Below are positions 1 to 6,893 of a DNA stretch of 13,463 bases, piece after piece. This DNA is from Methanosarcinales archaeon (GTDB lineage Archaea > Halobacteriota > Methanosarcinia > Methanosarcinales > Methanogasteraceae): positions 1 to 13,463 of the forward strand of contig JAUWGA010000026.1 in assembly GCA_030606635.1 (NCBI GenBank). Direction: 5' to 3'. The position numbers were made by a program, and so were the translations under genes. Each line of letters starts with the position of its first letter. The stretch's first letter is position 1. The notes under the pieces are model-generated. The model saw nothing but the letters and a program-made list of their open reading frames with translations. It searched no databases and was not told the DNA's origin.

Positions 1-1
1 A

Positions 2-79
2 GAGACTGCCGGTCCGGGCGGGTACTGGGTGCTAACCGTGGTTGCTGCTGTGTACCTGCTCAGGAGGAGATACGCGTGA
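2..79 (+). CDS. C-terminal end of an exported protein with a PGF-CTERM-like anchor (5' truncated)
   Basis: An open frame enters from the left edge and stops with TGA at 77-79. The 25 visible residues read as a Gly-Pro-Gly-Gly turn, a hydrophobic helix (about YWVLTVVAAVYLL) and a terminal RRRYA. A short Pro-Gly motif, one membrane helix and an Arg cluster at the very end form the layout of PGF-CTERM-type archaeal sorting tails, which archaeosortases process in known systems. The motif is PGG, not the canonical PGF, so this is a resemblance only. A plain C-terminal membrane anchor would look much the same. The gene lies on the same strand as the surface-protein gene that follows, with a promoter-like AT-rich element between them, so it is probably the end of a separate transcript. 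The body of the protein is outside the window. Confidence 0.6.
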   Translation, partial: ETAGPGGYWVLTVVAAVYLLRRRYA

Positions 80-103
80 TTCAGGTGGCAGTGGTTCGCA
101 AAG

Positions 104-110
104 TTTAAAA
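104..110 (+). promoter_or_regulatory. Putative archaeal TATA box for the surface protein/CetZ-like operon
   Basis: TTTAAAA lies in an otherwise GC-richer stretch after the previous stop. It is about 26-32 bases before the chosen ATG at 136, the spacing expected for a transcript with almost no leader. A weak SD-like AAAGG also lies at 122-126, so a short leader is equally possible. Confidence 0.45.
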
Positions 111-135
111 CACATACACACAAAGGTTGGTATCG

Positions 136-1290
136 ATGAATAGTTGTAGAATTTTGATAGTCGCGGCTCTTCTCATGCTACTGTTTCCGATGACTGTTGC
201 TGGTGTGGGGACCACCAACGTCACTATAGGGGTAAATGGCTATATAGTACTGAATAATGACATCTACATCGAGCTGCTCGATGTTGGTTCGGACATGGGC
301 TGGTCTGCACAAGTCCATTTTTACAGTTATCAAGACTCCGTCGGTACAAAAAAGACCCTGTATATAGGAGATATCCCCACCAGCTACACAAGCGGTAGCG
401 GCATGACCACAAAGGTTACTCTTGATTCTGTCTTCTCCAATGGGGCCTCGTTTGTGATAGAAAGTTCGAAAAAACTATATGTCACCGACCGACATGCTGG
501 CGAAGTAGAAACCGAATCAGTGACCGTCCCGAAACTAACCATCACAAGAACGATCGATCCGAATGCGGCAGAGATCGGTCAGACCGTCAAGGTCACGCTC
601 ACGATCAAGAACACAGGAAATGGCACTGCAACGGATATTATGCTCGACGAGGGCACGATTGCGAAGACGTACAAGGATGGCTGCCCGTCCACAATCGATG
701 ATATAGCAGCAGGAGCGACTAAGAGGATAGAATATGATCTGAAGATCGGGGATGATGCACAGTCAGGGACGCGCGAGATGCCTGCGTCCGTATTGAACTA
801 CAAGGGCGAGTCAAGTGATTCGTATTCGACACAGTCCCGGTCCAGCGTCCTTACGATCATAGCCGAGACGGTTCTGCTGCCTGAAATGACGATCTCGATC
901 GATCCGATCGATTACGTCGTAACCTGCGGCGATAATGTCCCAATGGTCGTTACGATAACGAATGTCGGGAACGCCACCTCTGAAAAGGTCTACGTCAAAG
1001 GCGATCTACCCCTGGGTGTGCGATTGAAAGGCGGCGAGTTGGAACCGGTATATGAATCGGTCAAGCCGGATAAGAGCGAGGAGTACGAGGTTACACTGGT
1101 CGCAAACGAGGAAGGTAAGCACGTGGTTGAGATGAAAGTGATGTGGGCAGACGAGGAGGCAACCGCCGTTTTCGAGTTCTGGGCAGAGAAGTCGGGTTTG
1201 GAAAAGTATTATATCTATATTATTGCGGCAATTCCGATACTCTTAATACTGTTATGGATCATAAAGCGACGCAGAGAATATTCTTATTAA
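136..1290 (+). CDS. Exported, C-terminally anchored surface protein with CARDB/COG1361-like beta domains
   Basis: The predicted protein begins MNSCRILIVAALLMLLFP, a typical secretion signal. ATG at 136 is preferred over an in-frame TTG at 127 because AAAGG lies 8-9 bases before it and the signal peptide then starts normally. The mature part is beta-rich with several N-glycosylation sequons. Two segments (about residues 130-240 and 245-345) carry the pattern of archaeal CARDB/NEW3/COG1361 domains, for example VKVTLTIKNTGNGTATD and VVTITNVGNATSEKVYV. A single membrane helix near residues 357-377 is followed by KRRREYSY, leaving a short basic cytoplasmic tail. It is therefore a type I membrane protein displayed outside the cell, probably in adhesion or S-layer association. 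It is the first gene of a four-gene run, with the tubulin-like GTPase gene starting 15 bases downstream. No enzymatic motif is visible. The domain family is inferred from sequence pattern only. Confidence 0.8.
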   Translation: MNSCRILIVAALLMLLFPMTVAGVGTTNVTIGVNGYIVLNNDIYIELLDVGSDMGWSAQVHFYSYQDSVGTKKTLYIGDIPTSYTSGSGMTTKVTLDSVFSNGASFVIESSKKLYVTDRHAGEVETESVTVPKLTITRTIDPNAAEIGQTVKVTLTIKNTGNGTATDIMLDEGTIAKTYKDGCPSTIDDIAAGATKRIEYDLKIGDDAQSGTREMPASVLNYKGESSDSYSTQSRSSVLTIIAETVLLPEMTISIDPIDYVVTCGDNVPMVVTITNVGNATSEKVYVKGDLPLGVRLKGGELEPVYESVKPDKSEEYEVTLVANEEGKHVVEMKVMWADEEATAVFEFWAEKSGLEKYYIYIIAAIPILLILLWIIKRRREYSY

Positions 1291-1305
1291 AAGAGACGGG
1301 TGATC

Positions 1306-2406
1306 ATGCTTAACATACTAGTTCTTGGACTGGGGCAATGCGGAAATCGGATACTCGATGCGATGAATCGTGAGGCGTTTGGACGCGGCGGTGCATTTGC
1401 GAAATACTACACACGCCAGAAGTTTCCGGCATCGGTCAAGACGATTGCAATCAACACAGCGATCAATGACTTAAAAGGACTTGTGGATACGCGTGCAAAG
1501 GACCGGTTGCATGTCCCGCATCTGCACGGCGTCGGCGCGAATCGAACCCTCGGGAAGCGGGTGTTTGAGGATAATAAGGAGATTATCATGAGTGAGATCG
1601 ATAAAAGAGGGACATTTGATCTCATATTCATCATCACATCTGCTGCCGGTGGGAGCGGCTCGTCATTTGCACCGCTTCTCGTACGCGAACTGAAAGAGAC
1701 CTACACCAACGCTCCGGTAATCTGCATTGCAGTACTTCCATTCAGGGAAGAGGGATCTATCTTCCTGCAGAACGCTGCTTTCTGCCTGAAAGACCTCGTA
1801 GAGGAGAAACCTGCCGGAGTGCTGCTCGTGGATAACCAATACCTGAAGAAGTACGCAGGCGACATCAAATCCGCTTACGACAAGATCAACACAACGACCG
1901 CGCGGCGGCTGCTCTTCCTTATAGAGGCGCTCAACAGCGAGATGCTGATGGTCACCGACCTTGGCGATCTCAAGACCGTGATGAACGGCGGAATCGGCAT
2001 CGGAACCATGGGATTTTACGAGGCGTCCAAGGACAGTACAATCAAATCCGCGATTCTCGGAAGTCTCAAGCCGAGCGGACTTCTCTTCCCGACAAACGTC
2101 TACAAGGAAGGTGCGCGTGCGATGTTGATCATCAAAGGCGACAAGAAATATCTTGATCTTGATCTGATCACCAAGACCATAGAAGAACTGTCCACCGAGG
2201 TTGGACAGGTCTTCAAGGGGGTTCTCATCCAGAAGGGCAGACCAAGAGTTTTATCGCTATTTACGCTAAATTCAGTCCCGGAGCTTGAAAAATTGTATGC
2301 CACTGCGGCAGAGGCAATTCGGTTCGAGAAGGAGAGGCAGAACCAGTCAAAAAGCCAACTCGACAGCGCGTTTTCTCATATCGAAGATCTCGAGCCGATA
2401 TACTAA
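1306..2406 (+). CDS. Tubulin/FtsZ-superfamily GTPase, CetZ-like and divergent
   Basis: A cytoplasmic GTP-binding cytoskeletal protein of about 366 residues. Numbered from the alternative GTG start at 1300, the landmarks are: T1 loop GLGQCGNR near 10-17, T3 loop NTAINDL near 52-58 (CetZ-like), the tubulin signature position as AAGGSGSS near 115-122, and the synergy loop TDLGDLKTVMNGGIGIGTMG near 219-238. Both acidic residues of the catalytic loop (D220, D223) are kept, while the usual Asn two positions before the first Asp is Val. The signature loop differs from canonical GGGTGSG/GGTGTG because Thr is Ser and the final Gly is Ser. The C-terminal tail is charged (KERQNQSKSQLDS). ATG at 1306 places the first strand as in known CetZ proteins, although a GTG six bases upstream is possible. 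CetZ proteins control archaeal cell shape and motility. A role here with the upstream surface protein and the two downstream genes is inferred from tight spacing alone. Confidence 0.85.
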   Translation: MLNILVLGLGQCGNRILDAMNREAFGRGGAFAKYYTRQKFPASVKTIAINTAINDLKGLVDTRAKDRLHVPHLHGVGANRTLGKRVFEDNKEIIMSEIDKRGTFDLIFIITSAAGGSGSSFAPLLVRELKETYTNAPVICIAVLPFREEGSIFLQNAAFCLKDLVEEKPAGVLLVDNQYLKKYAGDIKSAYDKINTTTARRLLFLIEALNSEMLMVTDLGDLKTVMNGGIGIGTMGFYEASKDSTIKSAILGSLKPSGLLFPTNVYKEGARAMLIIKGDKKYLDLDLITKTIEELSTEVGQVFKGVLIQKGRPRVLSLFTLNSVPELEKLYATAAEAIRFEKERQNQSKSQLDSAFSHIEDLEPIY

Positions 2407-2418
2407 TAATAGGGATGC

Positions 2419-2694
2419 ATGATCATAAGACAGTATGAGGATAGGGTCTCCGTAGAATCGGTCACCGATACTCTTGCGAAGATGGGATTTAAGGTCTTCC
2501 GTATCGAAGACGGGCATGATCTATACTACAGCAACGATGCACGTATGTACACCGAAAACGATATTAGGGTTCATGCCAAAAAGAAATTCTTTGATAAGAT
2601 GGTGATCGAACTGAACAATGAGATGAGACTTATTTTCGTGCATGGCGATGAGACTGAGGCAAAGGCGTTTCTGGACAATCTGACAAGGACATAG
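2419..2694 (+). CDS. Small protein of unknown function in the CetZ-like operon
   Basis: A 91-residue soluble alpha/beta protein with no signal peptide and no membrane helix. I do not recognise its family. It begins MIIRQYEDRVSVESV, has alternating hydrophobic strands (GFKVFRI, DKMVIELN, MRLIFVHG), a central acidic/aromatic stretch (EDGHDLYYSNDARMY) and a basic patch (HAKKKFF). The gene starts 12 bases after the GTPase stop and ends 6 bases before the next start, so it is almost certainly co-transcribed with both. That position makes it a candidate partner or regulator of the tubulin-like protein, which is inference only. The frame has good codon quality and no competing frame, so the gene is probably real despite its size. 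Confidence 0.75.
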   Translation: MIIRQYEDRVSVESVTDTLAKMGFKVFRIEDGHDLYYSNDARMYTENDIRVHAKKKFFDKMVIELNNEMRLIFVHGDETEAKAFLDNLTRT

Positions 2695-2700
2695 TGCACC

Positions 2701-3225
2701 ATGACAACACAGATGGGGAAACGGACAAAACTCGTAAACGACCCTTCCGATCTGGTGCCATTGCTGCGGACATTCGGTTCAAGCATACACAAAAGCGTCT
2801 TTGATGAGTTATCAGAAGGATGGATGACCGAGCAGGAACTTACAGAGCGCATCGGATCAGACGTCCAGCCGAGTCTCATGATCCTGCGGAAGAGCGGGCT
2901 GATCGAGAGCCAGTGGAGGATGCCAGAACCTGGGAAAACCCCGGACAAGGAATATACGGTATCGTATTCGAAGTTACATGCAAATTTCCAGTGTTCGATC
3001 AAGGATATGAGCGACTTGATCATGATCACGTTCAAGAGCGATGGAGAGCTTGCCGACTTGATCGAGTCGATCGAAGAGGAAGTTTCCAAGGGCAACCGCT
3101 CGATGGCAGGACTGTCCAGGGTCTTTGACCTGAGTTCGACATTCATAAGAAGCATTGCAAGACGGTCGGACAAGCTGGTGGTCAAGGGACAGCGTCTCGA
3201 ACTGGTGAAGGCCGGGGATCGATAG
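2701..3225 (+). CDS. ArsR-like winged-helix transcriptional regulator
   Basis: A 174-residue cytoplasmic protein. Residues about 28-72 form a winged helix-turn-helix: a helix over SSIHKSVFDELSEG, then WMTEQELTERIG, then a recognition-like helix PSLMILRKSGLIES. The wing is probably the region before KEYTVSYS. The C-terminal half (about 95-174) is helical and highly charged, with an acidic stretch LADLIESIEEE and a second possible helix-turn-helix-like part (MAGLSRVFDLSSTFIRSIARR). No Cys pair typical of metal-sensing ArsR proteins is visible. The gene follows the 91-residue protein after 6 bases and closes the plus-strand run, so it may autoregulate the surface protein and CetZ-like operon. 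An ATG at 2713 is an alternative start because no strong SD precedes 2701. The target and ligand are unknown. Confidence 0.8.
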   Translation: MTTQMGKRTKLVNDPSDLVPLLRTFGSSIHKSVFDELSEGWMTEQELTERIGSDVQPSLMILRKSGLIESQWRMPEPGKTPDKEYTVSYSKLHANFQCSIKDMSDLIMITFKSDGELADLIESIEEEVSKGNRSMAGLSRVFDLSSTFIRSIARRSDKLVVKGQRLELVKAGDR

Positions 3226-3368
3226 CAGGGGTATCGAAACGTTGTGCATGTTCGCCTTTTACAGTAGCTGATGGCATGATCATATCCGGGCGTGGACTGA
3301 ATTGTTGAGGTTCAAGTTATGTCCATCAACTATGGATTAGGACCATGCTAGATATATTCGATAGCGCG

Positions 3369-3397
3369 AAAAAGAAACAAGAAGGGGATTACTCCCC
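3369..3397 (-). terminator. Hairpin plus T-tract terminator after the substrate-binding protein gene
   Basis: Read on the minus strand, GGGGA-GTAA-TCCCC forms a 5-bp GC-rich stem with a 4-base loop. It is followed directly by TTCTTGTTTCTTTTT (3383 down to 3369). The stem overlaps the stop codon of the minus-strand gene. This fits an intrinsic, T-tract dependent stop for the three-gene minus operon that converges on the plus-strand run. Confidence 0.6.
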
Positions 3398-4384
3398 CGT
3401 CACCGCATCGTAGAACCTTGTATCGAAGAGATCCTCCTCGGTAAGCACTGTGTCGATATTTCCGATATCGTAGTGAACCTTCGCAAATTCGAGGGTGCTG
3501 TTGATCTCAAGGTGTGGATCGCTGATCCATTCACCATCCCACTTTTCAAAGGAATACTTGACCTTGTCGAGATCGTATCCTGTCTTATTTGCGAATATCC
3601 CGGCGGACTCGTTCTGGTTCTCTTTGAGATACTCGGTCGCCTTGATGTGCGTCCTGATGATCTGCTTGACCATCTCGGGGTGTTCCCGGATCAGTTCACC
3701 GCTTACGAGCAGGCAGCAGCACGCATGATCCTGCCACATCTCGCCTGAACTGACAACGCTTCTGCCGTTACCCTCCATCTCGATCACTGCCGGACCCGGA
3801 TGCGGCAGGAAGACGCCATCCACTGCCCCTGCTGTGATCGCAGTCATCGCGTCACCCGGTCCCATCTCCTTGATCACAACATCATCGGTGCTGACGTTGT
3901 TATCCATCAGGAATTTCCTGAACACGGTGTCCTGAATCGAGCCCGGCGGGAATGTTGCGATCGTAAGCCCGCGAAGGTCGGATGGTGCGGTGTAGTTGAT
4001 CTCTGGCCTGAGCACGAGATCAGACCCTTGAGTCTGCACAGCAGCGACGATCTTCGCATCGAGCCCTTGCGCGATCGCAGTGATCGGCGGCGCAGCGCCA
4101 ACGTACGCGATATCAAGGTGACCGCCCATCATGGCAACCATCTCTGGCGGACCTGATGGGAACTGGCTGTCAGAGACCTCTGTGATCCCGAACTCTGCGA
4201 GATCCTCTTCCCACCAGCCCTTATCCATCGCAACCATGTGTGCGATCTGATGGGTGCTTGGCTGGTATCCGATACGGAGATGCGTCATTGTTGCTTCTTC
4301 CACCGCGTTCTCTTCCGGACTTTCGACGCATCCTGAAAAGGCAGCAAGCAGCAGTACCGTCAGTATTACTATAGTTTTCTTCAT
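3389..4384 (-). CDS. Substrate-binding lipoprotein of a NitT/TauT-type ABC transporter (COG0715-like)
   Basis: The protein starts MKKTIVILTVLLLAAFSGC, a lipoprotein signal with lipobox Cys at 19, so it is anchored on the outer face of the membrane. The rest is a periplasmic-binding fold of the nitrate/sulfonate/taurine/NMT1 type. Landmarks are LRIGYQPSTHQIAHMVAMDKGWW near the start (residues 36-58), LDIAYVGAAPPITAIAQG (90-107), DLRGLTIATFPPGSIQDTVF (136-155), GAVDGVFLPHPGPAV (186-200) and HACCCLLVS (220-228). The length (331) is normal for the family. The ligand cannot be told from sequence; nitrate, sulfonates, thiamine precursors and other small organics are all known in this family. AGGAGG lies 4 bases before the ATG. 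The gene follows the small lipoprotein gene by 13 bases. No permease or ATPase gene adjoins it, so it either works with a transporter encoded elsewhere or acts as a stand-alone sensor. Three consecutive Cys residues (222-224) are unusual. Confidence 0.85.
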   Translation of the reverse strand: MKKTIVILTVLLLAAFSGCVESPEENAVEEATMTHLRIGYQPSTHQIAHMVAMDKGWWEEDLAEFGITEVSDSQFPSGPPEMVAMMGGHLDIAYVGAAPPITAIAQGLDAKIVAAVQTQGSDLVLRPEINYTAPSDLRGLTIATFPPGSIQDTVFRKFLMDNNVSTDDVVIKEMGPGDAMTAITAGAVDGVFLPHPGPAVIEMEGNGRSVVSSGEMWQDHACCCLLVSGELIREHPEMVKQIIRTHIKATEYLKENQNESAGIFANKTGYDLDKVKYSFEKWDGEWISDPHLEINSTLEFAKVHYDIGNIDTVLTEEDLFDTRFYDAVTGE

Positions 4385-4397
4385 GTAGCCTCCTGTT

Positions 4398-4997
4398 TTA
4401 AGATAAGGTCATTTGAGCCAGTTCCATACTTGCCAGTCTGTCCTCGGTCCCGGGCTCAACGATAAAGACGCGGTTGTCGTTCGACCAGATATAGCCGTAT
4501 CTTATGCCATCGCTTCCAAGTGGTTTCCTCCGAATCTCGGTCGCCTCATGCTCGTTGAACGTCACCGTCCCGAATCGAGAGACTGTCCGGGACGGGGGGT
4601 TCTCGAAATCTGGCTGGTTCTTGTAGTTCTCGACAGCGTTCGCGGCATTCATCGAATCGGTGCACTCGATGATAGTTACAAAGACTGTATGTGTCTTAGC
4701 TTCGAATTCGTAGACCCCCTGAACTGCATTTATCTCTCCAACGCTTAAGTTTCCAGCGATCGTTAACAGCGCGTCCTCGGTTATGTTCATCGACCCCGGC
4801 GTGTTTTCATCGATCACTGCTATCAGTTTAAACGTCCCCGGGAGATTCTCTGTGGGAATCATGTCTGCGATGCCCTGTGACGGCGTTGCTGGCGTCTGGG
4901 TGGGGGTCGGTGTCGGTAGTCCCGGCTCATCTGGCACGATGCACGCACACGCGGCAACCGCCAGAAGAATTATCATTGTTATCTTGATTGCTTTCAT
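4398..4997 (-). CDS. Small secreted lipoprotein with Thr-Pro linker, function unknown
   Basis: A 199-residue protein starting MKAIKITMIILLAVAACAC, a lipoprotein signal with Cys at 17 or 19. A low-complexity Pro/Thr linker (about residues 25-40, PTPTPTQTPATPS) leads to one globular domain of about 155 residues. This domain has alternating strands (FKLIAVID, THTVFVTIIE, RYGYIWSNDNRVFIVE). I do not recognise the domain. Its layout resembles other archaeal lipoproteins that hold a small domain away from the membrane on a flexible stalk. GGAG lies 8 bases before the ATG, and this ATG overlaps the stop of the upstream regulator gene as ATGA, so the two are translationally coupled. The substrate-binding lipoprotein gene follows after 13 bases. 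An accessory role for that binding protein, such as ligand capture or sensing, is inference from context. Confidence 0.75.
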   Translation of the reverse strand: MKAIKITMIILLAVAACACIVPDEPGLPTPTPTQTPATPSQGIADMIPTENLPGTFKLIAVIDENTPGSMNITEDALLTIAGNLSVGEINAVQGVYEFEAKTHTVFVTIIECTDSMNAANAVENYKNQPDFENPPSRTVSRFGTVTFNEHEATEIRRKPLGSDGIRYGYIWSNDNRVFIVEPGTEDRLASMELAQMTLS

Positions 4998-5962
4998 GTT
5001 GTAGCTCCTTTATCGATATTCCTCTCCTGAATGAGTCGCATGACATCATCAAGGTCATCGATTCTTCTGAATTCACTCTCTTCGATCAGTACGGTTCCAT
5101 CGATTTGCGTATGTCTGCACCCTCCTTTAACGATGTACACCGATTTAGTTCCTGCAACGGATGAGATACTACTCATCAATCGGGCGTTTCTCACCATCGT
5201 CCGGTTGTACGTGCTGAACCCGGTCAGCATCGTATTATCTCCGCTATCGTTGGATATGGCGCTGAACGGTGCCTGTTTCGCGGGAAATACGAAAAATCCA
5301 AGCGGTGTGAGCAGCAACGAAACTTCATTCTGTTCGGACTGTTCTGGCGGTTCCGGCACAGGACCGTGTTTAGTTTGATCATTCCCTGTCGAGAATATCT
5401 TGATCGGGCAGACCAGTTCGGCATCGAGGATCTCTTCGAGACGGAGCACCACATCGATCGATGCATCCATACCTCCGTCCTCGTACCTGCTGACCGTTCT
5501 CCGCGATATCCCAAGTTCGGTTGCGAGTTCCCCAAGCGAGATATTATTAGCGGTGCGGATGCTTTTCAGGCGTTCACTATCGATATTGATGTAGAGCCCG
5601 CCCGGTGCGGCATGAACCAGCGGGGGCACGCCCTCGACAAAGCAATCGTGCAGTGTACCCGGATTGATCGACGGGATGCCGTATCTGAAATACGTCACGC
5701 CATCCGCAAGCGCCTGATCACGCGACTTGCTCCCTATGACAAGCGGGCTTCCATCCAGAAAACCGGAGAGCTGCCGCATCTCCCGCGCTGTCTCGGCACT
5801 CAACCCATCGATGTTCGAGAGTACACGGAGTAACAGCAGGATGTTGCAGCGCCGCGCAGCCAGATCAAAACTTCGAGGTCGGATATTGCACCGATCCGAG
5901 AGCGTAAACCCGGCTTTGCTCAGGATCTCGATAACCTGGAGTGTTAGCGCCTCCTTGTTCAT
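4994..5962 (-). CDS. Archaeal HTH-type transcriptional regulator (COG1395-like)
   Basis: A 322-residue protein with the architecture of the putative archaeal HTH-type regulator family (COG1395 / HAMAP MF_00584). The N-terminal domain (about 1-115) resembles a nuclease-like fold, including DLAARRCNILLLLRVLSNID and the Gly/Pro-rich TYFRYGIPSINPGTL. A Cro/cI-type helix-turn-helix at about 128-185 follows, with SLGELATELGISRRTVSRYE as the two core helices. The C-terminal domain (about 215-322) begins LLLTPLGFFVFPAKQAPFSA. A family-typical MNKE..L start sits about 30 bases after a TATA-like CCTTTATAGG, so the transcript is probably leaderless. The stop overlaps the next ATG by four bases, coupling this gene to the two lipoprotein genes. 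It may control that operon in response to the bound ligand, which is inference. A possibly disordered acidic/Pro linker (about 193-212) separates the DNA-binding and C-terminal parts. Confidence 0.88.
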   Translation of the reverse strand: MNKEALTLQVIEILSKAGFTLSDRCNIRPRSFDLAARRCNILLLLRVLSNIDGLSAETAREMRQLSGFLDGSPLVIGSKSRDQALADGVTYFRYGIPSINPGTLHDCFVEGVPPLVHAAPGGLYINIDSERLKSIRTANNISLGELATELGISRRTVSRYEDGGMDASIDVVLRLEEILDAELVCPIKIFSTGNDQTKHGPVPEPPEQSEQNEVSLLLTPLGFFVFPAKQAPFSAISNDSGDNTMLTGFSTYNRTMVRNARLMSSISSVAGTKSVYIVKGGCRHTQIDGTVLIEESEFRRIDDLDDVMRLIQERNIDKGATT

Positions 5963-5986
5963 CAGAGTTTCGTATGCTGCGACATG

Positions 5987-5996
5987 CCTATAAAGG
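5987..5996 (-). promoter_or_regulatory. TATA box of the regulator/lipoprotein operon
   Basis: The minus strand reads AAACCTTTATAGGC. The TTTATA core is centred about 30 bases before the ATG at 5962, and purine-rich AAACC sits in the BRE position. The spacing predicts a leaderless or nearly leaderless mRNA, and no SD precedes this start. Confidence 0.6.
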
Positions 5997-6062
5997 TTTG
6001 GTGTGTGACGGCTTTGGGGGCATTATTCGACCGTCGAGCATCATTCCCGCGGCACAGGGTTT

Positions 6063-6078
6063 GCATATAGCTATACGC
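6063..6078. repeat. Near-perfect 16-bp palindrome at the 3' end of cobS
   Basis: GCATATAGCTATACGC contains a perfect 10-bp core (TATAGCTATA) with GC ends and one mismatched pair. It touches the last base of the cobS stop and lies about 70 bases upstream of the regulator promoter. It could be an operator or chance AT-rich symmetry. Confidence 0.4.
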
Positions 6079-6893
6079 TACATCACCCACGCCACAGCCA
6101 CCAGCAGCGCACCAAGCCGTGCGATCTCATTCGTAGCCCCGATCACATCGCCGCTGATGCCGCCGAAGTTGCGGTTTGCGGTTCGGAGAACGACGAGCGA
6201 CAATGCGATTGCGCTGCCGAGCATTGCAACACCGAGCACGGGCAGACCTGCGCCTGCACCCACGCCAACATACATGCCCCCGCCCGCGCCCGCGAAGACG
6301 AGTATGCAGACCGCAGCCGAAAAGACAAGCCCGAGCGCAAACTCGCGAAATCCGGTCTCATCGATCATGATCGATCCAAGCCCCGGGTGAATGCTTTTCC
6401 CGAACGCCGAGATCGTGAGCATCGCCTGCTTTGCGCTCACCTCGGCAGCGATCATGACCGCCAGAAACTGATAGCCGGCGCCTGCCGGATCGCGTCCCAG
6501 TATCCCGCTCATCGCTGCAAACAATCCAAGAACCGCGATAACGCAGAAGACGACCCCCCCGATGCCGAGCGAGACGTCGCGCATCGCACCGATCTTCTTT
6601 TCGCGTGAACCGTGCGCAACGAACCCGTCGCCAAAGTCAGAGAGCCCGTCGAGGTGGTTGATGCCGGTGAGGTAGTAGAGCGAGGCTACGATCATGACCG
6701 AAGCTGCCTCTGGCGGCAGGAGCGATCCGAAGAGATAGCCGATCCCGCCTACCAGAAGCCCGATCACCGCACCGATCACCGGAAAGAGATACAGGCGCTT
6801 ACCAAGGGCAGCGAGCCCTTCCATGCTGATACCAACAGGGATCGTGGTCAGGAATCCGAGGCACGACCGGGCAGCAAATAGGAAGTCACCCAC
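6078..6893 (-). CDS. cobS: Adenosylcobinamide-GDP ribazoletransferase (cobalamin synthase)
   Basis: CobS joins adenosylcobinamide-GDP with alpha-ribazole (or its phosphate) in the membrane, the last assembly step of cobalamin synthesis. The 271-residue protein is polytopic and of normal length. Family motifs are visible: FLTTIPV near the N-terminus (14-20), TGINHLDGLSDFGDGF (76-91) with the Asp-rich metal/substrate site, and NFGGISGDVIGATNEI (242-257) near the C-terminus. A Gly/Ala-rich stretch (about 201-217, AGAGGGMYVGVGAGAG) in a late loop or helix is looser than usual and comes from locally GC-rich DNA. The start is GTG at 6893, immediately after the TAA of the upstream topoisomerase gene with no intervening base, so translation probably relies on reinitiation. 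No other cobamide genes are adjacent in the window. The pairing with top6A looks like operon convenience, not a shared function. Confidence 0.92.
   Translation of the reverse strand: MGDFLFAARSCLGFLTTIPVGISMEGLAALGKRLYLFPVIGAVIGLLVGGIGYLFGSLLPPEAASVMIVASLYYLTGINHLDGLSDFGDGFVAHGSREKKIGAMRDVSLGIGGVVFCVIAVLGLFAAMSGILGRDPAGAGYQFLAVMIAAEVSAKQAMLTISAFGKSIHPGLGSIMIDETGFREFALGLVFSAAVCILVFAGAGGGMYVGVGAGAGLPVLGVAMLGSAIALSLVVLRTANRNFGGISGDVIGATNEIARLGALLVAVAWVM

Noticed and set aside
2571..3185. A 204-codon minus-strand frame opposite the small protein and the regulator genes
   Set aside because: It spans two well-supported plus-strand genes, has no ribosome site or promoter, and its protein is Ser/Leu-rich without domain features, as expected of an antisense shadow.
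3226..3388. C/D-box-like CTGATGG and CTGA words in the convergent gap, suggesting a small RNA
   Set aside because: The C box is degenerate, no matching C'/D' pair has proper spacing, and no closing stem is visible. Beyond the terminator at its right end I see nothing in this gap.
6201..6310. GC-rich repeat-like stretch inside cobS
   Set aside because: It encodes a Gly/Ala-rich membrane segment in frame. There is no regular repeat unit and the conserved motifs on both sides are intact.
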